Shown one piece after another: positions 18,086 to 27,167 of a DNA stretch of 64,000 nucleotides. The notes beneath the pieces are model-generated. The model was given only the letters and a program-made list of their open reading frames with translations. It was not told where the DNA came from and did no database searches. The stretch covers positions 1 through 64,000 of the forward strand of contig NZ_JAQAGZ010000026.1 of assembly GCF_027533625.1 (NCBI RefSeq), given 5' to 3'. The translations under genes and the position numbers were made by a program. The first letter of the stretch is position 1; every line of letters starts with the position of its first letter. The DNA is from Paenibacillus gyeongsangnamensis (GTDB lineage: Bacteria; Bacillota; Bacilli; Paenibacillales; NBRC-103111).

Positions 18086-18943
18086 GTGAGTATCTTGAAT
18101 TTTCACCGCAATCCCAATACTTATGTTGGGCAATTGAATCTTAAGGTCCAAAATCTACAACGTGCTTTACAATTTTATCAGGAAGTAATCGGTTTTAAGG
18201 TACTGGACCAAACAGAAAAAACAGCTAACCTGACCGCAGATGGGAAGACGGTTTTGTTATCCATTGAACAACCGGATAACGTCGTGCCCATGCAAGAAAG
18301 GACAACAGGCTTGTACCATTTTGCGTTACTCTTGCCTACTCGCACTGATTTGGCACAAATTGTTCAGCATTTTGCCAAGATAGGGTTGCAATTTGGCTCT
18401 TCCGACCATCTTGTCAGTGAATCCCTTTACTTATCCGATCCGGACGGAAACGGGATTGAAGTTTTTAGAGACCGTGATCCTTCGGAATGGGTATGGAATA
18501 ACGGTGAAGTGGAAGTTTCAGTTGATCCTTTGAATTTTAGAGATCTCCTCTCGTGTGTGAATCAGAAAACATGGAGAGGATTGCCGGCTGGTACGGTGAT
18601 GGGGCATATCCATTTGCATGTATCCGAATTACGTATGACCGAAGAATTTTATGTCAAGGGACTTGGATTCGAGGTCGTAATCCGATATGGGACACAAGCG
18701 CTTTTCATCTCCACTGGTAAGTACCATCACCATATTGGATTAAATACATGGAACGGCTTGGGCGCACCCAGACCATCTGAAAACAGCGTCGGTCTCAAAT
18801 CATTTACATTAATTTATCCAAATATTACGGCACGAGATCATGTCGTAGCTCATTTAGAAAATATTGGTGCACCCATTACAGAAGAAAATAGCACATTTGC
18901 TACTACCGATCCGTCTGGGAATCGTATTCTTTTGCTTGTCTAA
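18086..18943 (+). CDS. catE: catechol-2,3-dioxygenase-like VOC protein (CatE type)
   Basis: A 285-residue extradiol dioxygenase with two VOC (glyoxalase/bleomycin-resistance) modules. Iron-ligand-type residues appear in VGQLNLKVQN, GLYHFALLLP, GHIHLHVSEL and the KYHHHIGLNTWN segment, with SDPDGNGIEVFRDR typical of Bacillus CatE/YfiE. CatE opens catechol rings and is induced by catechol and quinones under an HxlR/DUF24 repressor in B. subtilis. The frame opens with GTG 18086, but AGAGGTGAG better serves a TTG at 18095, so the start is uncertain by three codons. Confidence 0.75.
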   Translation: MSILNFHRNPNTYVGQLNLKVQNLQRALQFYQEVIGFKVLDQTEKTANLTADGKTVLLSIEQPDNVVPMQERTTGLYHFALLLPTRTDLAQIVQHFAKIGLQFGSSDHLVSESLYLSDPDGNGIEVFRDRDPSEWVWNNGEVEVSVDPLNFRDLLSCVNQKTWRGLPAGTVMGHIHLHVSELRMTEEFYVKGLGFEVVIRYGTQALFISTGKYHHHIGLNTWNGLGAPRPSENSVGLKSFTLIYPNITARDHVVAHLENIGAPITEENSTFATTDPSGNRILLLV

Positions 18944-19143
18944 TCTAAGAAGGGCTTAAATGGAGGAATGGTCATGGGAGAGGCAGAACGATCTTCGAAT
19001 TCAGGATTCATCCTCTGCGGGCATGATTTCTTGCGAACAGCGACGAAGTACAAGGGTTCGTATGGCTTGCCAGACTATCATGCCCGCCCCTCCATGTAAA
19101 GCCTCCTAAACTTCCAGCCCACAGTAAACAGCGAGGAAGCAAA
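18944..19143. other. intergenic, long-range inverted repeat
   Basis: GCGGGCATGAT (19017-19027) and ATCATGCCCGC (19077-19087) form a perfect 11-bp inverted repeat with a 49-nt loop between catE and the IS66 end. It may be an RNA stem or a small mobile-element remnant. No gene is seen. Confidence 0.35.
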
Positions 19144-19513
19144 GTGAACGTCTTATAGGCCCCACCTAGTAGTCAGATGGAAGCCAAAGTATGATGAATG
19201 AAGATTAAGACGTGCGGCAGATATCCGGCAGTGTGGGTGACCACGGCATGAAGGGCTCCAGTGCCTTCGGAGCTTGGAGATCGGAAAGCTGCGGCAACTG
19301 CTCGAACAAGTACATGAGGTACCGGAACGGATGCAGCCCGTTTTCCTTCGCCATCTCGATCACGCTGTAGATCGCCGCGCTGGCCTTAGCACCCCGAGGC
19401 GTATTCGCAAATAGCCAGTTTTTTCGCCCGATCACAAAGGGCTTGATCGACCGCTCGCTACGGTTGTCGTCGATCTCAAGGCGCCCTTCAGGAATGTGGA
19501 TTGAACCGTACGG
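19144..19513 (-). mobile_element. IS66 family, 3' end of tnpC with terminal repeat
   Basis: The minus strand encodes the last ~100 residues of an IS66 TnpC transposase (RLEIDDNRSERSIKPFVIGR, NWLFANTPRGAKASAAIYS, YLFEQLPQL), ending at 19205. The left boundary GTGAACGTC at 19144 resembles the IS66 inverted repeat seen at 24403-24427 (GTAAGCGTC in reverse complement); both continue into a related GCCCCACCT/GAGCCCACCT stretch. The right boundary (about 19513) cuts directly into a sulfatase gene. The catalytic DDE core is missing, so the fragment is inactive. Confidence 0.8.
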
Positions 19514-20777
19514 ATACAACGTTCCAACACCGAATATCCAAAAGTTGGCCGAAGAGGGAATTCTGTTCCGACAAGCATATTGCGCGGGACCAACCTGTTC
19601 ACCTAGTCGAAGTGCCTTATTGACCGGTATGTCACCTCATTCGGCAGGAATGATCGGACTTGCCCATCGAGGTTTTCAGTTGAACGATTATAATCAACAT
19701 CTGGTGCAATTTTTAGGCCATCATGGGTTCGAGACAGTTTTGTGTGGCATTCAACACGAGGCGTCGTCTGTTGATATGATCGGCTACAGCCGAATTCTAG
19801 ACGAACAGGATTATAATATGGGTCAATACGATACCGACTGGACCGAATGGGACTTGAACCGCGCCAAAATCGTCGCTTCGTTCCTCAAGGAAAATCACCA
19901 AAATCCGTTTTTTCTTTCTTACGGGATGTTTAATACCCATCGCGAATATCCGCAAATTTCCGAAGGAATTAATCCGAATTATGTGGTGCCACCCTTTCCA
20001 CTTTACGATAATGAAAAAAATCGGGAAGAGATGGCTCGGTATATTTCGTCAGCCAAAGTGGTGGATCAGTGTGTGGAGATTGTCATGGAGGCACTAAATG
20101 AGTCTGGGTTAGAAAATGACACTTTGGTCATCTTTACTACTGATCATGGACCTGCCTTCCCCTTTATGAAGTGCAATCTGTATGATACTGGAATCGGTGT
20201 TTCCCTAATTCTTAAGTATCCAGGGAACAGTAAAAAAGGAGAAGCGATAGATGCTTTAGTTTCTCAAATTGACTTATTCCCAACGATTTGCGATTTCCTA
20301 AATCTTGCTAAACCTGATTGGCTGCAAGGGATATCCCTCATGCCTATTCTAAAACGAGAAACCGATAGTATTCGAACGGAGATTTTTACTGAAGTTACGT
20401 ATCATGCGGCCTATGAACCAATGCGTTGTATCCGGACTGAACGTTACAAACTCATCAGGTATTTCGATGACTGGAATCAACCGGTTCCCGCCAATATAGA
20501 CGACAGCTTAAGCAAAGATTTTTTAATTGAGCAAGGATACCTCACAACAAAACAGAACAAGGAAATGTTGTTTGATTTATATCTGGATCCAGTGGAACGT
20601 ATTAATTTAGTCCATAAGGACAATTATCATCCAATTTATCAAGAACTTGCTGAGAAGCTGGACCGGTGGATGAAGGAAACTGGTGATCCGCTATTAAATG
20701 GGAAGGTAGAAAAACCGGTAAACGCTATTGCAAATAAGAGAGATTGTCTAAGTCCAAATATGTGTGATTTTGAGTAA
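19513..20777 (+). pseudogene. sulfatase, 5' end lost at an IS66 junction
   Basis: From about 19513 the plus strand encodes an arylsulfatase-type protein: GYNVPTPNIQKLAEEG, the formylglycine motif CSPSR within AGPTCSPSRSALLTG, TTDHGPAFP and the C-terminal LFDLYLDPVERINL. The preceding codons (19443-19512) are antisense to tnpC and not sulfatase sequence. The missing N-terminus would carry the first metal-binding Asp pair (the usual N-terminal ..DD.. motif), so the product should be inactive even if translated. The rest (about 420 codons) is uninterrupted, implying recent damage. Confidence 0.8.
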
Positions 20778-20808
20778 ATCGTGAGAATTAACGTCCAATT
20801 CATGGTGG

Positions 20809-21794
20809 CTACTGCGATTGTGTTGAAACACTTTTATTCGTGCTATATAGACGGCATTTGACAGATTGTTTAAGCCATTCCCACAGACCTTCCACAATGT
20901 TGAGTTCAGGGCTATACGGGGGAAGGAACATTAATTCTGATTTCCCGGCGTTTTGATCAAGAAAGGGCTGGAGTAATTTGGCGTGATGGATTCTAGCATT
21001 ATCCAAAACCATGAAGGTCTTACCCTCAGGGTATTTACTGGCAGCATTCTGTAAAAACGATAGGAACACCTGCGCATCGTATTGCTCATGTTCTTCCCAG
21101 TAAATATCAACTGTCTCATAATCAAGTGTGGCCAGTAACTTGGCGCCACGGTGCTTCCCGTAGGTAGGGATGATCTTTTGCTGGCCTTTGGGAAACCAGG
21201 TGCTCATTAACGCATTGATAATCCCGAATCATGCTTTCATCCTCAAACAAGATCCGATCCATTTCGCAGTTTAGCAATTTTTTTTTACCACTTCGAATTC
21301 TTGTTTGAATACTTCCTGCTGCTCAGGATCAGCTTTGGCCATCGTGTAGGTAGGTCTAGTAGCGCGAAGCCCAATCGGTATAGAAGTTCTCTGGTTCCTC
21401 GTTCGGAATATTCGACTTGGAATTCGTTCTTGATCCACTTTCGGACAATTCCCGATGTCCAGTTCATTTTTGCAGGGAACCCAACGTCAACCGGCGTTTT
21501 TTCAACCAAGGTACGATACAGCACCTGCTCCTGTTCCGGCGTATGTAGGGCAGGACGCCCTGGAGAGTGCTCCATGTTCAACTCTTCCAGTCCGGAAGTA
21601 CAGTAGTCTTGGATGTAGATTCCGATTGTGTCGAGACCACGGCCCAGAATCTCGGTGATGTTCTTCCGACTATAGCCCGAGAGGAGTAAGGAAATGCAAA
21701 GATATCGTTCGTACAACCTTTTATCATTTGTTTCACGCATCGCTCGTTTCACTTCATCAAGCCGAGCTTCGGTCATAAGCTCAATAGAATTCAA
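20809..21794 (-). pseudogene. IS630-family transposase with two frameshifts
   Basis: The N-terminal part (21794-21285) has the HTH (SGYSRKNITEILGRGLDTI) and PGRPALHTPEQ linker. The C-terminal part (21207-20809) has the DDE core ending (VLDNARIHHAKLL, LPPYSPELNIVEGLWEWLK). Between them a third frame encodes RPTYTMAKADPEQQEVFK and NCEMDRILFEDESMIRDYQ. One base is lost near 21368 (GFRATRPTYT became GFALLDLPT) and one is gained near 21212 (DYQ-A-LM became DYQCVNE). The C-terminal tail after WLKQSV also departs from the family. Inactive; it lies between the sulfatase remnant and an IS5-type element. Confidence 0.8.
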
Positions 21795-21833
21795 GCATAC
21801 GCAGATTATGAAGGTATACGTATCTCTTTAATT

Positions 21834-23570
21834 AGGGCTTGCTGAAAAATAAAAAAATCCTTATTCTACAAGGGTTTTCGACCAATTTTGTCGAATTTAT
21901 CTGCAAGGAAACCATGGAAAATCGATAAAAAACCTTGCAGATGGAGTGAATGAAATTGTTCGTGCTGAATCGGAATATGGCGGATCTGCTCAAAAAGTTC
22001 TATTTGCCCTTTGGAGGAAAATTAAACCCCGCGAATCGCTGGGTTCAGCTTGCTTCGTTTATTCCTTGGGACAAAGTAGAAGAAAAATATATGGATTCCT
22101 TTCAGTCTCCAGCCATTGGATAAAAGGCATATTCCGTTCGAGTCGCACTCGGATCACTCATCATCAAGGAGCGCCTGGTGATAAGCGATCGCGAAACCAC
22201 GCAGCAGATTCGGGAGAATCCCTATCAGTAGTTCTTCATTGGTTACTCGGAGTATGTGGATGAAGAACCGTTCCACCATTCACTCATGACGCATTTTCGG
22301 GAAAGATTGGGCATTGAGATCCTTGCAGAGGTCAACGATTGGATTGCCCAAGCAGCGCTCAAAGCAGAGCAAGAAGAAGCAGCAAAGTCCAAGAAATCGT
22401 CAAGCCGGGACAATGACGACGACAACAACGATGCCGGCGGTTCCCAGTTGACCATGGAGGTAGGGGAAGCTCTCACCATTCCGGAGGAAACTCCCGCGAC
22501 AGCTAAGACACCGCGTAACATGGCGAAGAGGTTCCGCGTATTGTCACCAGCATCTGCACCAGCTGCAAATGTCACGAATAAGGGAACCCTCATGCTGGAC
22601 GCGACATGTGCGCCTGCGGACATTAAATACCCGACGGACCTGGGACTGCTCAATCACGCCCGTGAGATTCTCGAAGACATCATTGATGTACTGCACCATC
22701 CCCATATCGGATCGATGGAGAAGCCGCGCACTTACCGCGAGAAAGCAAGAAAATCGTATCTAGGCGTATCCAAACAACGCAAGGCATCGGGCAAGGTGAT
22801 CCGCAAAGCGATCAAAAAGCAACTTGGCTTTGTGGGACGGGATTTGCGGATCATTGAAGTACTCGTAACACATACGCCCCTCACGGAGCTGAGTAAAAGA
22901 CATTATCGCTTGCTCTTGATTATCTCGGAGCTCTACCGTCAGCAGCGTGAAATGATGGAGAAGAAAACCCATATCATCGCCGATCGCATCGTGAGTATCG
23001 AACAGCCACATGTACGTCCGATGGTTCGAGGCAAAGCTGGAGCTAACGTGGAGTTCGACGCCAAAATCGCCGCCAGTCTGGTAGACGGATACGCTTGGAT
23101 CGAAACGGCACAATGGGATAGCTTCAACGAGGCAACAACGCTTCAAGCATCGGTCGAAGCATACAAACAGCGATCTGGGTATTATCCCGCCGTCATTCTA
23201 GCCGACAAAATCTACCGCAATCGAGATAACCTGAACTATTGCAAGGAGCTTGGGATTCGCCTCAGCGGCCCGAAGCTCGGCAGGCCCTCGAAAGATCAAA
23301 GTGAAGTCTCTGATCGTGTGCAAGAGCGTCAAGACGCAGCAAAGCGCAATGCGATCGAAGGAAAGTTTGGAGAAGGCAAACGCAAATTGGGACTGGGTCG
23401 CATTCGGGCGCGTGGCGCCGAAACAAGTCTGACCGTCATCGCACTTCAGTTTCTGGTCATGAATCTGGAGCGGTGACTGCGGGTTCTCTTTTTGATTTTT
23501 TTCAGACTGCTTGGGTTTAGAGACTTACGTTGGGCGTAGACTGGAACGAATCTTGTTCAGCAAGCCCTAA
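21834..23570 (+). mobile_element. IS5-type insertion sequence with terminal inverted repeats
   Basis: GGGCTTGCTGAA at about 21835-21846 and its inverse TTCAGCAAGCCC at about 23556-23567 bound the element. Both ends are flanked directly by TAATTA, a possible target duplication or an extension of the repeat. The single transposase gene inside is broken (see 21949-23476). The element abuts the IS630 remnant on the left and truncated IS66 genes on the right, so insertions are nested. Confidence 0.8.
21949..23476 (+). pseudogene. IS5-family transposase with two nonsense codons
   Basis: The frame beginning near 21949-21958 reads NMADLLKKFYLPFGGKLN, RWVQLASFIPWDKVEEKY, then TAA at 22121-22123. It continues with SVRVALGSLIIKERLVI and hits TAG at 22229-22231, then runs open to 23476 (406 codons from GTG 22256). 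The C-terminal part has the DDE-family blocks TNKGTLMLDATCAPADIKYP and NAIEGKFGEGKRKLGLGRI. Both stops lie in the same frame, so this is point-mutation decay and not frameshifting. A remnant of a related element is at 60277-60600. Confidence 0.8.
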
Positions 23571-23584
23571 TTATTGTTCTTCAG

Positions 23585-24427
23585 CAATCGCCGAACCACC
23601 TTGACCTGCGGTGGGACCACCGCGATTTCGCTGCGCGTCTCGGTGTTCATCTCATGCAATGACCCGCCGCAGCAGGCGCAAACCTGCTCTCCTTCTGCAA
23701 GCTCGTAGGTCACCGTTTCCACAGGCAGCTCCGACAGGTCCGCCTCGCGCTTGCCGGCAGGTTTGCGACGTTCGTAGGTGATTTTCTCGGTCTCGGGCTC
23801 ATGCCCTTTGGGCGTTGCCAGCACTTCCGCTTCATTAAACAGGTTCAGTTCCATGATCCCACTGCAGAATTTTGAGTTTGTCCCGCTTGCGGTTACAAAA
23901 CACAAACAGTGTCAAGGAGAACGGGTTCAGTGCAAACTGTTCCTGTACGATGGCGGCCAGGCCGTCAATGGATTTGCGCTTGTCGGTGGAAACCGCAGGC
24001 CAAATAGACCTGTGAAGTACCGGCAAAATTTAACATTCGGACCCCAGTGCCGCAACCACGTCACGAAGCAGTTGCGGCTCGAAGCCAGGTCAACCCCGAT
24101 CCGGGCGGAGCCGACCTGTACCCACACCGATTCGTAAGTTGGCTCTGGGGCTGTGAGGCTACGGCGCGGAATGTTGTGGATGTGGACCGCGCTTGGCTTT
24201 GCCGTTTTGGGGCTTTGTACAGCCAATATTTGAACTGATGCACCGTCAGATTCTGTTCCGCACACTAGGCCTTCATCGTTTGCCCACTTGCCTGATAGGC
24301 TGCAATATGGTTGGCCCATACTTCCTGTAACGTCTCTTCCATCGAAATCCATCCTCTAGTTCGTGTGATGGATTCATTGTGGCAGGCTTTGCTTATTTTG
24401 AACAGGTGGGCTCTGTTTGACGCTTAC
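23585..24427 (-). mobile_element. IS66 family, 5' half (tnpA-tnpB-tnpC remnants)
   Basis: Reading leftwards from the terminal repeat at 24403-24427, three remnants follow. TnpA starts at 24342 (METLQ-like EETLQEVWANHIAAYQ, an in-frame TAG, then VHQFKYWLYKAPKR). A TnpB piece spans about 24000-23840 (STDKRKSIDGLAAIVQEQF, FSLTLFVFCNRKRDKLKIL). A TnpC N-terminal zinc-finger region spans about 23865-23585 (LNLFNEAEVLATPKGHEP, CACCGGSLHEM). TnpB passes directly into mid-TnpC, so an internal deletion occurred. TnpC ends at the IS5-type element. All three are inactive. Confidence 0.8.
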
Positions 24428-24496
24428 GCGATCAAAACTATAGCTGTGCTCATACGGTAAGTTGCATCCTCCGGGCAGAAGCGCACCCATACAACA

Positions 24497-24535
24497 CAAA
24501 ACAGGTGAGACACCTGTCATCACCTGTTTTGTTTA
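24497..24535. terminator. bidirectional-looking terminator hairpin
   Basis: AAAACAGGTGA (24498-24508) and TCACCTGTTTT (24520-24530) form an 11-bp stem followed by T-rich sequence on the plus strand. It lies about 70 bp downstream of the leftward aldo/keto reductase gene and may serve it. Confidence 0.65.
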
Positions 24536-24603
24536 TTAGAGAGAAGCTTTTCCCTTTCTGACGCTCTCTAAAAGATCAGCTTTTTTGCAACACAACCTGC
24601 TTA

Positions 24604-25647
24604 TTATCCCTCTTGATAATAAGGAACAACGAGAGGATTGCGCTCAGTGAAGTAGTGCTGATGCCAGTATGGATAGATGACGGGCATCTGGCTGACTTTA
24701 TCGAGTCTCGTGACCTGCTCAGCAGTGAGATTCCAGCCGACCGCGCCAAGGTTACTTTTGAGTTGCTCCTCGTTGCGAGCGCCTATAATCACGCTTGATA
24801 TCGTAGGGCGCTGCAATAACCAGTTCAAGGCAATCTGCGCTACCGACTTGCCAGTCTCTTCGGCGATAGCGTCAAGGACATCTATGATTTCATACACCTT
24901 CTCGTCAGGAATCTGATATCCCACAGAGCCTATCTGCTGCAATCGGCTACCCTGAGGGGCAGGCTGGTTGCGGCGAATCTTTCCTGAGAGAAGCCCCCCG
25001 GCCAGAGGACTCCAGACAATTGTGCCAACCTTCTGGTCAAGAGCGAGCGGCATAAGTTCCCACTCGTACTCGCGCCCGACCAGGGAGTAAGAGCCCTGAT
25101 AGGCCACGTAGCGCGCCCAGCCATAAGGCTGCGCGATGGCAAGAGACTTCATCAGGTGCCAGCCAGAGAAATTGGAACAGGCGATATAACGTACCTTGCC
25201 GCTTTGTACCAGGGTGTCGAGCGTTTGTAGTGTCTCTTCGACAGGAGTAAGCGCGTCAAAACCATGCACGGTATAAATATCGATATGATCCGTATTTAAT
25301 CTGCGCAGACTGTCCTCACAGGCCCGGATCAGGTGATAGCGTGAGGAACCAATCGCGTTTGGCCCATCGCCCATCTGGAAAGCCGCCTTCGTGGAGATTA
25401 ACAGTTGGTCTCGCTTTCCTGCGATTGCCTTACCAAGAACCTCTTCTGAGAGTCCGTTAGAGTAAACGTCAGCCGTATCGAAATGATTGACGCCTGCCTC
25501 CAGGCAGATATCAACCAGACGACGTGCTTCCTCCACGCCGGCATTGCCCCAGGCGCGATAGAAGGCATCACCGCCACCGAAGGTAGCTGCTCCAAAGCTC
25601 AGGGCAGAAACTTTCAGACCAGAACCGCCAAGCTGCCTGTATTCCAT
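24604..25647 (-). CDS. aldo/keto reductase
   Basis: A 347-residue NADPH-dependent aldo/keto reductase. The tetrad is Asp57 and Tyr62 (HFDTADVYSNG), Lys87 (LISTKAAF) and His128 (YTVHGFD). The C-terminal nucleotide-binding part reads SSVIIGARNEEQLKSNLGAV. It diverges clearly from the AKR at 3320-4300 (only the motif framework is shared). The base composition and a compact run of similarly oriented redox genes upstream (25845-28240) suggest shared duty in carbonyl or quinone detoxification, but no substrate can be named. Confidence 0.9.
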   Translation of the reverse strand: MEYRQLGGSGLKVSALSFGAATFGGGDAFYRAWGNAGVEEARRLVDICLEAGVNHFDTADVYSNGLSEEVLGKAIAGKRDQLLISTKAAFQMGDGPNAIGSSRYHLIRACEDSLRRLNTDHIDIYTVHGFDALTPVEETLQTLDTLVQSGKVRYIACSNFSGWHLMKSLAIAQPYGWARYVAYQGSYSLVGREYEWELMPLALDQKVGTIVWSPLAGGLLSGKIRRNQPAPQGSRLQQIGSVGYQIPDEKVYEIIDVLDAIAEETGKSVAQIALNWLLQRPTISSVIIGARNEEQLKSNLGAVGWNLTAEQVTRLDKVSQMPVIYPYWHQHYFTERNPLVVPYYQEG

Positions 25648-25710
25648 TGAATTGTTCCTCTCTTCTCTTGAGTTTAAACATACTATATGAGTGGAGAATG
25701 GATAAATCCA

Positions 25711-25833
25711 TCATTGACGCACTTTTTGACCTTCGTCCAACTCATTCGTCGTATCGGTATCCTGGGTAATCATGACGTTATTTCGGTAGTTGTGTCCTGC
25801 CGCTTGTCGAAGGCTCTTCGGCATTCTACTCAT
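25711..25833 (-). CDS. possible 40-residue small protein or remnant
   Basis: ATG 25833 opens a 40-codon frame (MSRMPKSLRQAAGHNYRNN, then ITQDTDTTNELDEGQK) ending in TGA at 25711. Composition is hydrophilic and protein-like. The ribosome binding site is weak (AGAAGGC). No family is recognised; it may be the tail of a degraded gene between the flavoprotein and the AKR. Confidence 0.3.
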   Translation of the reverse strand: MSRMPKSLRQAAGHNYRNNVMITQDTDTTNELDEGQKVRQ

Positions 25834-25844
25834 GCCTTCTGGAT

Positions 25845-26414
25845 TTAAGTTGTTGGTTTTAACACATCATGATCAACGTACCTCTCTCCATTGATTTCAC
25901 TAATTATGTTGATAGCCACTTTTGCTCCATCGCCTGCGGTTATAATGGCATGTACGCTTACTCCTGCACAAGTTCCGGCAGCCCAAATCCTATCTATATT
26001 TGTTTTCCCATTAACATCAACATCCAATACCTTTTTTATTCTAGGCTCTGTACCCGGTTTGGTTCGAATCCCGATGGTTTCAGCCAAATCGACCAAAGCT
26101 CCTGTTGCGAGAATGACATATCTGGTCTCATATTTACCGTTTTCCGTTTGGATTTCAAAAGCACCTTCGTTAATTTGGACATCAACGGCTTTATCTCTGA
26201 CAAGTTCTGCCCCAAATTTGACAGCTTGCTTTTCTCCCAGATCGACCATGTCGGGGCCGTTAATCTCCATGATACTATAAAAATTTTGAAGCCAAGCCCT
26301 TCTTGTCATTCCCTTATCATTGTCAATCAGCAGAGTCTTTTTTCCGGCTTTTGCTGCGAATATAGCTGCACTGGCACCGGCAGGACCCGCTCCGATAATG
26401 GTAATATCGTACAT
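25845..26414 (-). CDS. short FAD-dependent oxidoreductase (thioredoxin-reductase-like fold)
   Basis: A 189-residue flavoprotein with the dinucleotide motif IIGAGPAGASAAIFAAKAGK at residues 5-24, ILATGA in the middle and the C-terminal FAD contact IWAAGTCAGVSVHAIITAGD. It corresponds to the FAD halves of thioredoxin reductases joined without the NADPH domain, and lacks a CxxC pair, so it is not a true TrxB. ATG 26414 follows AAGGAGCG; the frame opens upstream at 26519. A broken, partly inverted copy is at 38914-39473. Confidence 0.75.
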   Translation of the reverse strand: MYDITIIGAGPAGASAAIFAAKAGKKTLLIDNDKGMTRRAWLQNFYSIMEINGPDMVDLGEKQAVKFGAELVRDKAVDVQINEGAFEIQTENGKYETRYVILATGALVDLAETIGIRTKPGTEPRIKKVLDVDVNGKTNIDRIWAAGTCAGVSVHAIITAGDGAKVAINIISEINGERYVDHDVLKPTT

Positions 26415-26600
26415 GTTATCGCTCCTTTTTTTAATAGTTCTATAAGTTATCTTAACCAGCGATTGAATGGATGTCCGGTTTGCCCAAGAAATCCGCACGC
26501 CGGGGTCTATGGGGTTCACCAGTTGGGTGGCCTCTCTACCCGGAGCACATGCGCAATAGCATGGACCTCTCGATTCAAAACTTAAAAACTCCCTTCTTAA

Positions 26601-27167
26601 TTAAAAGCCGTATTCCGCCTCTTTGGCTTCGCGAATTTTGGTGTAGGTCTCTGTCAAAACGACCGTATCCTCCACCAAACGGCGGATACGAAACAGGACG
26701 TCATCGTTGGTGATTTCTTTGCGGTAAAAATCCTTTTCCTCGATAAATACATAAGTTTGAACAATTTGCGCTTTCACATATGTCAAAATGGGCTTGAGCT
26801 GCTGTTCCGCAACCAAGAAATGCCTGGACGAACCCGCGGTCACAAGTAAGCCGACAATTTTATCGCGCAATGCCTGAGGAGGCAGCAAATCAAAGATGTT
26901 CTTCAAAGTACCCGGTATGGAGGCTTGAAAAATGGGAGTACCGATGATGATCGCATCGGCCTCCATCACGGTTTTCGCCACGTGTCCGGTATCGCCCTCG
27001 TATTCCAAGTAATTGCGCCCGTCGCTAAACTGAATGTCGTACTCGGACAAATCGATCAATGTCGCGTCGGCATCGGGATATTTTTCAGCGATTTCTTTCA
27101 TAGCGTAGTCGATTGCCGTTCTGGTCTTCGAACCGACGATGGATCCGGATAATCCGACGATCTTCAT
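26601..27167 (-). CDS. NADPH-dependent FMN reductase
   Basis: A 188-residue flavodoxin-like reductase. The FMN phosphate loop is LSGSIVGSKTRTAI (residues 6-19), the middle motif is IIIGTPIFQASIPGTLKNIFDLL, and the glycine-rich LLVTAGSSRHF closes the active site. It overlaps the upstream LLM oxidoreductase gene by 4 bp (ATGA), so translation is coupled. It probably supplies reduced FMN to that flavin-dependent monooxygenase (known arrangement of SsuE/SsuD- and LLM-type pairs). A nearly identical truncated copy is at 42243-42630, and a diverged C-terminal remnant at 40575-40782. Confidence 0.9.
   Translation of the reverse strand: MKIVGLSGSIVGSKTRTAIDYAMKEIAEKYPDADATLIDLSEYDIQFSDGRNYLEYEGDTGHVAKTVMEADAIIIGTPIFQASIPGTLKNIFDLLPPQALRDKIVGLLVTAGSSRHFLVAEQQLKPILTYVKAQIVQTYVFIEEKDFYRKEITNDDVLFRIRRLVEDTVVLTETYTKIREAKEAEYGF

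Noticed and set aside
19443..19512. First 23 codons of the frame read into the sulfatase
   Set aside because: They are the reverse complement of the tnpC end and not sulfatase sequence, so they were not included in the sulfatase feature.
21270..21295. A-rich run in the IS630 gene as a programmed frameshift site
   Set aside because: The actual frame changes lie about 80 bp before and 70 bp after the run, so simple indel decay explains the gene better.
25845..26414. Calling the short flavoprotein a thioredoxin reductase
   Set aside because: It lacks the CxxC motif and the NADPH domain; the real trxB is at 45842-46780.
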